The notes under the pieces: generated by a model
Told to the model about the DNA's origin: nothing
The model's input: the letters and a program-made list of their open reading frames with translations, nothing else
Database searches by the model: none
Source: Phlebotomus papatasi
Taxonomy: Eukaryota > Arthropoda > Insecta > Diptera > Psychodidae
Reading direction: 5' to 3'
NCBI RefSeq assembly: GCF_024763615.1
Contig: NC_077222.1
Location: 95,141,417-95,205,416, forward strand
Length of the DNA stretch: 64,000 nucleotides
Shown: in pieces, positions 45,000 through 57,000 of the stretch
How the letters are laid out: every line of letters starts with the position of its first letter
Position numbering within the stretch: the first letter of the stretch is position 1
Made by a program: the position numbers and the translations under genes

Positions 45000-47468
45000 T
45001 GTGATCAGAATTGCATAAAGTAAGGGCCTTGATTTGTACTTCATTGATCTTCAGATTTTATAAATTTATCACTAAACCTATGAAAATTTAATAAATCCAT
45101 TTCACATATTATTTAATTAATACGTTGTGGTTATGCTAAATTGTTCCATCTTTTCCTATCCATAATGTTTCAAATGTGTCCATTGCATTCTCTGTTCCAG
45201 TTTCGACGTTTTTTCCAACAGATGTCAGTACTTTCGCCCAAACAAATCCTTAATTAAGTACTTATTAAGCATTAATTAAGGACTTATTTTATGCACTTGG
45301 ACTAAGCTATTATTTAAGAGCATATGCAATGGCTTTAAATATTACATTGAACTTACTAACAGCTTACTTTGTATTAGACAAGAAATGTGAAATATAATTG
45401 CCGTCAAATTTAAGAAGTAGCTCGATCTTAGAGAAAAACGAATTGCCCAGTCACTGTACGTAGTTTTTCACTACTATTAACGTTTAACGATAAATACTGT
45501 TCCAAAAGTGAGGAGTTTTAAAAATCTTTTGAATATCTCGACTAATCCATTAAGTACTTATTAAGCATGTGATAAGTACTTAATTAATCCATGTAAATGA
45601 GTCAATCCGGGTAAATCTAACATTTTGTTACCCTGAATGGGATGTAAACTCTTATTTTTTGTATTCTGGACCCAAAAGGAAAACAATTTTGAACTATATA
45701 GAATTATCAAAAATTCGGTACTTGTGAATTGTTATAATAGAAGTATATCAAAATGTAAGATAATTTTCAGCAGTATGCGAAGTTAAACCTTAAAACAACA
45801 TTTAAAAACGTTTCTTACGATCAAGCAGATTTTTCTGTCTTCACAGAATCTGCTCTAATTCGTCCAAATTTTCAGAAACTAGTCAATATTTTCATTCGAT
45901 TTTCGAAACCAAGTTAAAGGTTTTCTAGACTTTTCGGATAAGCAAATTTTGAACACGCCTATTTTTATTTGGCACCAAAAAGATTATTGTATAATCAGTT
46001 GATTTCATGTTTGTATGCATATTTCTTTCTATTTAGCAGTAGTATTAAATTTTTAGTATGTTGTAGCAGGCACAATTCCTTTTTTCCTGTTTTTAAGGTA
46101 TTTTTAGTTTAAATTTGTCGTGCTAAAATAATGATCAAAATTGAAAGATAAACATAAGAATCATAGTTCCTATGAGATCTATTTGCTTACCATTGGTTTT
46201 TGCCTTCTTCTTTTATTGAATAAGAGGCGGAAACTTCCAAGTAATTGCGAGAAAACCAACTGTGTCCACTATTATGGAGACGTTGGAGACGCAAGTGAGT
46301 TCAGCTGGCTGTAATATGCACAGAGTAATTTTCATTCACCAAGTATAATAATATTTTATTTAGGAAATTCCACCCTCAAAATCCCCAAGAGTTTTCATGC
46401 AATCTCCTCCAGAGATTAACCTTCAAGAGCTAGCTCCATTAAATCCATTAAACATTTTCAATGAAATCGACAGCAAATTCATAGTTGGATGAGCAAGAGA
46501 TTGATTTCATATCTCTCCTAATCTCTCCTCAGTTTAGTGGGTTAATGAGAAAATGCGAGTGAATTACAATAAATTCATTCATTGTTTCTCATTTGATTTT
46601 TTTTTCTTCTTCTCTTGAACGCATGACACGCCAAGAGAGAGAAATTCACACATATTCGCGCCCCATGCAGATGAAATTACATCAGAGTCTGGCATTTTAA
46701 TAATAACATCCAATTTGCGTTGGAAAATGCATCAATAAATTCCAAAAGGCGAAAAAAACTGGCGCAAGTCGTTATCGTCGTCATTGTGCGCAAAAAATAT
46801 GAGGGAGAAAAATTTCACGCCCATCATTGAGAGTCACTATCGAGCCCTATCGTTGGCTTTCCGTGCGTGTTTTGGTTTCCGGAGGAAGGGAAAGAGGAAA
46901 ATAGAGGGGCAACAAACTGTGGGAGAGTCTAGAGTCAATCGAGGGCAAAGTCTTTATGTAAATTCTTAAAAAAAAAGAGAAAACAATGGCAAAGGAAAAT
47001 TCGCAGAATGCTCGAACATTTGCAAATTGTCCTTCGTTATTTTAACGGTGTGTAGGGGATGGTGGGGCAGTTACATGCAGCTGAGAATTTTTTTAAAGAT
47101 ATACTTTGGCAAAACGTTTTCACTTTTTAAATACCTTCTTCCTATTTCTTTCATTACAGGAAGATATTATTTATCTAAAAATACATAGTACTATCCCTAA
47201 AAGTTAACAAGTTAAAAAAATATATAATTTCTTAAAAACACAAATAAAATCTTAAGAAAAATATTACAATTATTTTTTCACTTAAAATTTGTTAGAAGGC
47301 CTTTCAAATAGATTTTTCTTGGCAAAATCTATTGGTGAATTATGCTTTTCTGGAGGTTATTTGACTAAAACCGAAGAAGAATATGAACCTAGATTTTTTT
47401 TAAGTATGTGGCATATTCTGTAGATGTGAAAATTGTCATATAAGTAGTAATGTTGAGATTGAGAATAT
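45000..47468. other. Intergenic tract without a supported gene
   Basis: AT-rich, with several AAGTACTTAATTAAG-type palindromic blocks (about 45248-45285 and 45540-45590; also 43335-43375). A 61-codon frame at 46784-46969 is basic and shows no domain. A stretch at 46260-46300 has a start codon followed by a donor (CGCAA|GTGAGT), but its phase does not fit the SH3 exon at 51087. Confidence 0.45.
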
Positions 47469-48378
47469 AGGGGAGACTGGAGCGAAAGTCACAAATCGAA
47501 AATTTCAAAATTCAATATCTTCCAAGATAAATAAGATAGCGGCTTAAAATTTTTTCCATAGATAGCTTCCATAGACCTTCTTCAATGTTGTATGTTTCTT
47601 AGAATTCGAACAAGGAATTTAGAAAATAAGAAATATCAAAATTTTTAGCCCTATTTTTAAAATATTTTCCTTGAAGAATATATCAATTATTACCTACTTA
47701 TTATTCAAAATTTGTGCACTGATGATTATTTCCTAAATGATTTGCATTCTTTGAATACGAAGCCGCTATCTATTTTAGAATTTTACAAAGATTCTTCTCT
47801 CAAGAAATCTTTATTAAGAACGACCATTTGGGGTATAAGTAACAAAAGGTATGGAGCAAAAAGTAAGAAAAACCGAAACAATTTATGATGTCTCATGGCA
47901 AAAAAAACGTCAATGCCATGTGTCGCCGTTTGTTGTTTGCATTGGTCAAACGATTTGCAGTCTTTTGTGTGTGTTTTTTTTCCAAAATAGCTTGAAAAGC
48001 GTTTTATCGTTCAGATAGAGAAAACGGTGTTTCACAAAGGTGTAGAGAGGAATAAATTTCCTATGAAAATATGTTATCTAGGTATTTTTTTTTAATTTAC
48101 GATTTACGGAATCCCGTAACAAAGCGAATCAAAATGTGACAATATCCCATGCCTGATACTATTTGCCCCAGCATTTTTGAGAATGGTCACAAAATTACCT
48201 TTCAGAAAACGGCTCGATAAATGTATTTCCTTGCAAAATAGAGGAACATTACTTTCACAAAGTTGTAGAGCGGTAAATTTACTATAAAACTGCGCTAATT
48301 AGAAATTTCTGGGGCATTCGAGTAGTTTGTAAAAAAAATAAAATATCCGTTTTGTGACTTTTTGCCCCAGTCTCCCCT
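47469..48378. mobile_element. Element with AGGGGAGACTGG ends, 910 bp
   Basis: Ends AGGGGAGACTGGAGCGAAAG and the inverse of AGGGGAGACTGGGGCAAAAA, both continuing into GTCACAAA. TA precedes and follows. No transposase frame is visible. It belongs by its ends to the TAGGGG group in this window. Confidence 0.7.
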
Positions 48379-48519
48379 ACTGAAGAAATCTTCTCGAACA
48401 GATGATTTAAAAAACTATGCCAGGCAATCATTAGCCAAATCTTGTGGTTTGAAAATAAATATTTTCACATTACGCAAAGAATAAAGTTTGATCTTGGCTT
48501 ATAACAATCTTCACTTTTG

Positions 48520-48745
48520 CTCACATTGAATTTTCAACAAAGCAATTTTAACTCAAATAATATCCAAAATTTTACGAATTTAGTGTAAAAATCTTCCAAA
48601 AAGAACAAATATTCAGATAAAATTCATTATTCACCAAATTTTAGAATAAAAATTCATAATTTTAATCAATTTATTTTTAGTGTCTAATTTTATCCTCAAA
48701 GTGTCCAAATTTAAAAACTGTCCAAAATTATGAGCCTTTCCCCTA
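48520..48745 (-). mobile_element. Truncated copy of the 61598 MITE family
   Basis: The right end is the inverse of AGGGGAAAGGCTCATAATTT, followed inward by the inverse of TGGACAGTTT, TTAATCAATTTAT and CAAATATTTGTTCTTTTTGG. This matches the left part of 61598-62440 in reverse. The distal half is missing. Confidence 0.6.
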
Positions 48746-48781
48746 AGCATCTTATTAGAATTTTTTTAAACGATCTTGAAT

Positions 48782-49151
48782 AGGGGAGAGCGCGGTACCC
48801 TCGGACAACTCAAGCTTTGAACAAATCATTTTTTTCAATATGCTTTTAATGATTTTGATCCATTATAAAATTATAATTTAATAGATAATCCAATGATTCA
48901 AATTTCCCGAAAAGAGCCGTGGATCAAATCCATTAAGAACATATATACAAAAAATTGTTGTTGTCCGAACCTTAATGCGCAATGCACAATAATTTCTGTT
49001 TTGTAAACATGTTTTTGGCATTTCAATGAGAGTGAGTGAGATCTAGATCTAGTCATCTCGCTCACTCTCACAGAGAATTTTGAAAACATGTTTATAAACA
49101 AAAGTTATTGTGCGCTGGTCATAAGTCACCCGAAGGTAGTACGCTTTCCCC
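48782..49151. mobile_element. MITE with AGGGGAGAGCGCGGTACC end, carrying a nested palindromic MITE
   Basis: Outer ends AGGGGAGAGCGCGGTACCCT and the inverse of AGGGGAAAGCGTACTACCTT, with related DNA nested at 3896-4134. At 48975-49122 a second, palindromic element is inserted (ends ATGCGCAATGCACAATAA and its inverse), with relatives at 52649-52784 and 52954-53921. Confidence 0.7.
48975..49122. mobile_element. Palindromic MITE, GCGCACAATAA family, copy 1
   Basis: 148 bp, almost entirely one inverted repeat: TTTTGTAAACATGTTTTTGG, TGAGAGTGAGTGAGAT, then a centre CTAGATCTAG and the mirror half. No coding capacity. It is nested in the MITE at 48782-49151. Confidence 0.75.
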
Positions 49152-49551
49152 TATTAAATTTTTCGAAATAAATATTATTATTCGTCACGAAAATTAATTT
49201 CTACGGATTCTTTCGCATTTTCGCTTATCTATTCCAATAATGATTTTCATTTTTAATTAGGATTTTTATACTTTTATCTTTCCACTTCATGGCCATACAC
49301 CCCATCCCCTATTTAACTTTTTGGGGTAACGTACAGTAAGATTCAGTTTACACTGGTAAATCTTTGTGAAATCGTTCCTAAGACTTCCTTGTCTACCTCT
49401 TTTGTACTGTACCTTGAGCTGGATTGTTTATGTTTTATTGATTTCTCCTGAAATTGATGTTCCTTTGACTATCAATTTTTGCCAGTTTAGGTTACGTCCG
49501 AAGTGATAAACATATTGTGAAGATTATTTATATTTATTATGCAGTATCCTA

Positions 49552-49803
49552 CACTGAGAAAAAAGAGGGTGCGATTAACATTTTTTCCTCATAACTTTAA
49601 CACTTTTTAGGTGTAAAAATATATCAACATTTTTTAATGTTAATTTTACACATTTTAAAGAGTAGAAATAACATGAAAAAGGGTAACTTTAACCCCTAAT
49701 ACACCTAAAAAGCGTAATATTTACACCAATTTCGAATCAGTACTGCAGGGTAAAATTAACATTTCCGGAATGTTATTTTAACTTTTTCGGATTTCTCTCA
49801 GTG
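49552..49803 (+). mobile_element. MITE, CACTGAGA family, copy 5
   Basis: 252 bp, ends CACTGAGAAAAAAGAG and ATTTCTCTCAGTG, flanked by TA on both sides (49550-49551 and 49804-49805). It is the best-preserved copy and defines the family: the body carries GTTAATTTTACA, GGGTAACTTTAACCCCTA and TTTCCGGAATGTTATTTTAA. Confidence 0.85.
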
Positions 49804-51086
49804 TATATATGGGCCCTCTTACATTTAGCATATTTAATCACTTCAGCTGTCGGATTAACATGGAAAACAATCACCTGCAGTATTTTTATCAAAACCTCCA
49901 TTAACGAAAATCACCTAAAATTACATTTTTTGAGTGGGTAATAGTTAATTCATAAAATAAAAAATATTCATTCTGATCTTTGAGTTTGAATTGGATTAAA
50001 AAAAAACACTTCTCAGAATTCTTCATTCAATTGAGGGTTTAGTGCTGGAGATACTCAATTAAATTTATGTACTCTGCTATAATGTTTCATTGCTGAATTT
50101 CCCAGGATTTTTTGTGTTAAAGATAGAGGGTATATACATAAGTTTTTTTTGGGTATTTCGAGTTTAAGGAAGGTCAATTTACTCTGTCCGGTTTCCTCCG
50201 GTGCAAATGAGATTTTTCTGGATAAAATTGAAATTAGTTCTTCGCGAAAGGTCATTTTGCGAAAAGACGTATTTTTTCTAGACAGTTCTGGATATCGATG
50301 AATGTATGTTTTTTGTGGTGTTTTGTGTGAGATATCATCTATCTTTGTTTCTTCTCCATTTCGCTCTTTAATCAATTCATTTCTATTTGACTTATAAATT
50401 TTAGTTTCTTGGAAAAAATAATCGATTAGAATATAAACTGAGATCTCACATTTAGCTCCAAATTCTGAAAAGAAAATTGTAGCATAAATTGTGGAATTTC
50501 CGCAGTCTTTTAAACAGTAAACAATCCTTAAAAAAAACAGCTGAGATTACTATTGATAAAATAAATTAAATTTCCGTCTGAAATTCTGTTTCTGAGTTCT
50601 TGGATATTTTTGAGACGTATTTAAAATCTCGTCTAGTTGCATTTAACATTGAAGGTCTTCGTCATAGATAAATGTTTTTTTATGTATATGGTTAAATTCG
50701 AGCAGGTGTTGTATAGAATCGTCTTCTGTTTGTTTATTTATCATGCTAATATCTTTCGATTAATCATATTCTTATCAGTACACTTTCTGTACAACATTCG
50801 CACCTTTAATATCTCTGACATTTTGTTGATACTAAGAACACAGATTTTTTGCTGATAATAATTTTAGGCGCCTCAAATATTTTTTTTAGCAAAAGAAATA
50901 GATCAAATCCTTTGTATGAAATTGATTGAAAGGAATTTCCAGAGGATCAATTAAATAAGTGAAATGTGGAAGTGATTTTTGAGGAATTTTGCAGCAAAAA
51001 AAAGACCCTTTAAAGATAAACCTTTTGGTTTATCAGTAAAACATTCACAATATCTCTTTTCCTTTGCTTTTTCTGCGCATTGATAG

Positions 51087-54000
51087 TATGACGATTCCAT
51101 CGCGTCCGGCACCGGCTCCACCACAGCAACGTTCATCGACAGGCTCACAATTGCGATACACACCCACAACAGACTGGGATGACTCCCCATTCGATATGGC
51201 AGCACACGGAGCGGCAGAAGTGAATCAAGCTGGGGGTATTGGGAATGGCAGGAAGGTACCTCCACCACGACCACCTCCTCCAAAAGCCACAAAACCGCCA
51301 TTGAAGAAGAGCGGACATCCTCAGTCTGTGAATATCCTGTCGAATTTGTTTGGAGCTACGGGACGCAGGGCTAAGACGCCACCAACAAAATCAACAGCTG
51401 GACCCCATATTGGGGCTCTAAAGTTACCACCGCCAAAGGTAAGTGCACAATCAATCATTTTTTGGTGTTTCCGTGTAACAATAAGAATTGCTTTTGAGAT
51501 AGATTTTAAAACAAATAAATATAAGTGAAATTGTGTTCTATAAATAAATATCCCGGATACATTTTTTTCCATATCAAAGTTTCAAAGTGTTCTGACTGAC
51601 GAAAAGAAAAACGCGAGAAGTAAATTTTCTTAGCCTCAATAATTCTTACGACCCACGAAGAAAAGCATTCAAAAAGAGAGACAGATAATCAGATAAGAAT
51701 AATTTAGTGTATATGAACTGAAAGTTCCCCTATATGATTTCGTTTAAACTTTTTTTTAAATAGGGCAAAAAGTATTAAGTATTTTGTATTCTTAAAATTT
51801 AATATTAATATTAATATTATAATTATATAAAATCAAAAATATCAACAATTATAATTTAAAATAAGCAGAAGTATAATTTATTTTATCTAAAAATTTTCGA
51901 AATTTTTTTTAAAGAAACCATTAAACTTTCATTTATTTTTTTGTGGTCAGTAGAAAATTCAATTTTAGTGCGCTAAAAATTTGTATAATTTTATAACTAA
52001 TTTCACCAAATTTTGGTATTAACCTAACCTAATTAATTTTGCTGGTTGTGCTTAAAAAGTATGAAAGTGTCTCGGATTAAGGGAAAATGGTGTGTTGTAC
52101 AAGATAATTGGTATTGTCCATGGTTAAGTTTCTATATATAACCGCGATCGGGAATCTTTGTTTTTTACACTTTTATTTTTCCCAGTTTGTCTTTGGAATC
52201 TTTGTCTTCGGTAATTTTTGTTTTTTGGAAACTTTGTCTTTGGAAATCTTGTCTTTCATACATTTTGTACAAGTATCAGAAATTTTGTCTGCCATACAGA
52301 AAATTTCCCTTTGCCCCAAAGGACGAAACCAAAAACTTTCCAAAACACAGAAAATTTCCCTTTGCCACAAAGAACGAAACTAAAAACTTCCCAAAACAGA
52401 AAATTTTCTTTTGCCCCAAAGGACGAAAAAACAAACTTCCCAAAACACTGTTGTAATTTCATTATTTAATAAAATATACTTGTTTAAAATGTATGAAAGA
52501 CAAAATTTCCAAATACAAAGTTTCCAAAAAACAAAGATGACCGAAGACAAAGATTCCAAAGGCAAACTGGGAAAAAAACAAAAGTGTAAAAACAAAATGG
52601 AAAAAACAAAGATTCCGCAAACCATATAACCAAAAAAGTTGACGAATTATGACCTGCGCAAATAACTTTTGTTTGTAAACATGTTTTCAAAGTTTCCTAT
52701 GAGAGTGAGCGAGATGACTAGATTTAGATTTCGTTCGCTCTCACTGAAATGCAAAAAACATGTTTACAAAAGTTATTGTGGCTTGTTTTTTTATTAATTA
52801 CTAAAATTGCATAAATTGGAATCGTTTCTTTAAACATTTAGATCGGACATATTTGTATATCTTACTAACTTTTATCCCTACAGCACATTAAGCTTAATTC
52901 GTACACATGATTTCGAAACTGCTTATTTGAGTGAGCGAGTTCAAATTCAAATTATGCCCAACACACAATAACTAGTGTTTTGTAAACATGTTTTAGAAAC
53001 TGCCTATGAGAATTAATGAAATGACGGGATCTAAATCTCACTTACTCTTGCTGAAATATCCAAAATACACGTACAGTCGGTGTCGACCAGCATCCCGTAA
53101 GCCAAAATCATGAACGCCAAAATTTAAGAAAGCTAAAATCCTGAGGGGACGAAATCCCGGATGGATCAAAATTCCAAATGGACCAAAATCCCGAAAACGC
53201 AAAATCCTGAATAGGTCGAAATTCCCAATGAGCCACATTTCCCGAATAGATTGCAATCCTGAACACCAAAATCCCGAATAGCTGAAATCCTGAAGAGTCA
53301 AAATATTGAATAGGTCGATATCTCGAACTCCAAAATTCCAAAAAGCCAAAATCCCTGGATCTAAAATTTCAAACGTCAAAATTCTGGACACCAAAATCTA
53401 GAAAAGTCAAAATCCCGAAAGCCAAAATCTCCAAAGCTAAAATTCTGAACGCCAAAATCTCGAAAAACAAAATCCCGGATGAGTCGAAATCTCGAATGGG
53501 CTAAAATTCCGAAAAGGTCAAATCCCGAAGATAAAAAATCCCGGATGGATCTAAATCCCGAATTTGCTAAAATTCCGAAAAGCGTAAATCCCGACAAAAT
53601 TCCGAATGAGTTACTTATCCAGAATAGGTTAAAATCTTAAACGCCTAAATTCCGAATGGACCAAAATCTTGAAAATCCAATATCCTAAAAGACAAAATAC
53701 CAATATCTAAAATACCAAGTATTCAAAATCCTAAACCGAAGGGTAATATGTGGAATAATTTCCCAAAACACGGAAAATGTACCTTTGCAGCAATCGCGGG
53801 ATCGTTGAAATGAAATACCCACGACACTTTGAAAAATTTTGAATACATTTTTCGGGATTTCGGCTTTCGGTATTTTCACCTGAACCCATTTCGAAAAATA
53901 AACTTATTGTGCGCTGGGCATTAACTGAACAATTTGTTTCCTGAATATGTTTGCCTTATTTCAAATGCATAGTGGATGTTATTTCCCCTTTATTTAGTAC

Positions 54001-57000
54001 AATCAAATCATTGGCAATAATTCTACAGAACATTATTTTAAAAGATTTTGAATGCCAGATTTAGGAATTTAGAAGATTTTTTTTAAAACGTCTGTTTAGC
54101 AATCACTTATTCAATGGGATTATTTCATGCGAAGAATTATTTTCTGAACTAATTCTTTCCTACTTGACGATCACCGGATATTATCATTTTATTTTTATAA
54201 ATATTTTGCTTCACAATTTCTTGTTTGATATTATCCCATTTTTATTTGTCAAGTTTGACAAATGTTTATAATACAAATCAAAATAGAAAGAAAGAATAAA
54301 ACAATCTGTTGTTGTTTTTTTTTTTAAATAAAATTCAGTTGTTCACTTTCTGATAAACTGTAGGGAAAACTACATCAAATTGTTATTATCCAACGGTTTT
54401 ATTTTATTTTCTCACAATCACTTAGAAAATATGAAAGATTTCTAATTTGCGCATTCTTTACTGCTTTACAACTTTACTGAAGACTATTGCTTTTTTCTTG
54501 AAGAGAAATATGCTTTTTGTAACATTTTCTAAATATGATATAATGGTAATTCTTCAAAATTCTTGAGTAAATTATCAGGCAAAAGGAATAATTTTGATAT
54601 TTTGATTGCCTTTTATTTCGGGTTCTCGTAACTGAATGCAATATCCAATGGACATAGGAAGTTTATTAATCTACAAATTTGTGGTAGATGCATTCAAGTC
54701 ATTTTCCAAAAGATATTTTTTGGCAAGAAAAGTCTTCGCTGGTTTAGAGAAGGCAGAAAAGGCGACCTGGAGTTGAGTGAATATCAATACCATTTTTAAA
54801 TTCCTCCTGATCTTGCAAATTTTGCCTCAAGTGATTATTTATTTGATAAAAAAGTTTTATGAAGGACATCTCTTCGAAAAGTCATAAAACGGACAACAGA
54901 TTCGGGTTCAGGGGGTCCGAATTATTAAGGAAACGTTCGCTGGTGCATGAATTTTGGAAAATTTAGTTTTTTTTTTTTTGAAATTGATAACTTTGTAAAG
55001 AAAGTATTTTGAGAAAAAGCTTAAAATTTATTTATTTTTTATTTTCTAAATTCAATACTCGAGTTTATCAAATATTTTTTACATTGAGAGTTTTACAGTC
55101 TGCTTTATCTTGGGAAATATAGATTTTCGAAATCTTCGATTTGTCACATTTTATACCAAGTTTCCCTACTTATTGTGTTTGATTATTTTTCTCAATTGTT
55201 CTATTTCTCAACTTTGCTTTTTTGAGTGGTTACTATGAGGTGGCAATCAATGAATGGAATTCTTTTAAAACCACTTATCGCACCATGAATGATGTTTTGA
55301 AATAGAAAATTCACCCATTCTCTAGTGGTTTTCTAACTCCTTTTCTTCAGTAAATTCCCACAAAATAGAAATGACTCACAAAATTGCTGGTGCGAGTTCA
55401 AAAATAGGCGATCATTTGTGATTCTTTGGTGGAAACACACCTTTTGCTTTATCATTCAGTTTTTTTTTTTGGTGGTTGTATTTGTAAATTTCAATTTAAT
55501 AAAACGTCTTTTCAATGCATTTATTTGGAATTTGATGCGAAAGAAAAGTGAAAAAAGAGGAAATAAATATTTTGCGGTTAGCAATTAATACCATAAAGCA
55601 TTACATTTAGCAATTAGTGGAGAAAAAATTAATGTCTTGTGTGTTTGAGAGAGTCAGCGAAAGCATAAAATGAAAATGACTGAAAACATCGTGTTTTCGT
55701 ATTAAACAACGCGAGGCCATTTAAATGGTAAATTAGGAAGAATGGTTGAAATTAATAAATAAATATATTTCTTTGTAGCAGTAAATTATTTAACTTATTT
55801 TAATATATTTAATCTGTTTTGTGAAACATCATCTTGAGGGGGGAATCATGTAACTAAATGTGTGGTTTGTTAATCAGTGTTTGTTTAACTTTGGAGGTTT
55901 ATGTTTTGCTTTTTACGTAAAATGCGGCTCTTGAAAAAAAGCACTCTTTAAAATCATATCATAAAAAAGATGTCGTGCTCTTTATTTTTGATAAGAGCGA
56001 GAGTGAATGTCGAATGTCATAAAAATTTTGGAATGGGAAACATTTTAGTGTGATTAAGAATCTTTTTTTTGTGCTGGGAGTTTCTGAGGAATGTCCTTGA
56101 CATTAATCTCTTCATTCAGAAATTTAATATAATTTATATTTCGGATTATCATATGCTTTCTTTGATTTGGGTGCAATTATTTACGAAAATACTTATATAA
56201 TTTAATATAGAGCGAGTCTAGTAATGTTCAACTGTTCTTTTACTATTGAACTAACAATATTAGATGTTTCCATTACGATCTTTGCGAAGTTAAAAGGGAT
56301 CTTTCTTTCAGATCATACACATTTTTTTTTATTTTACGCCTTAAGTTTTCTTGTCTATTCGTGATATGCCTGAAATATTAATAAAATTCAATTGAAATAC
56401 TAAAATAGCTCTAGATAATTAGGACTTACTAAAATTAAGGATTTTGATAAAGTGAACGCCAAATTTTAAATTATACAACTAATTCATTAAATTATGTCGG
56501 ATAATATCCCAAAAGAAGCATTTTCGAATTCAAAGAACAAAGTTTTCAGAAAACAAATAATATTTAAAAATTTGAACTTATTGAAAAAAATAATAAGATC
56601 CTTTACTAGGACATAAAATCTTGAAATATTTTAGAGAAAAACCAGTTATAAGCCAAGATAAGTTTATAGTAGCTTAGATCCTGTACAGGTCACCTCGCAA
56701 TGCGTGCAACTCTGGCTGCTTGCAACTCAAAATAGAGGTAAGTGCTCATGCTTTGCACGGTCCCCAGCTTCATAATGACTTAATTTTTCCTATGTTTTCG
56801 AATAAATATGACTTTGCAATATATTTTAAAAACTGGACATTTTCCTCTAGTTTTTATGATATGGGTGTGATGAATCACATTAATTGAAAAACATAGGAAA
56901 AATTTAGTTATTATGAAGCTTGGGAATGTGCAAATCATGGGCACTTTCCCTTACTTGAAAATTCGATTGTGTTTTAAATTTTGGAAATAAAGAAATCGCC

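Noticed and set aside
46260..46295. Mini-exon METLETQ followed by GTGAGT as a start for the SH3 gene
   Set aside because: It ends in phase 0, whereas the exon at 51087 needs two bases from upstream to keep its frame; the ATG at 51088 is simpler.
52108..52690. Overlapping ORFs of 65-91 codons on both strands
   Set aside because: They follow the inverted short-repeat arms and the 51-bp tandem units of a foldback element.
53038..53597. Minus-strand ORFs of 73-118 codons rich in F, R, D and G
   Set aside because: They simply translate the degenerate CCAAAATCCCGAA array.
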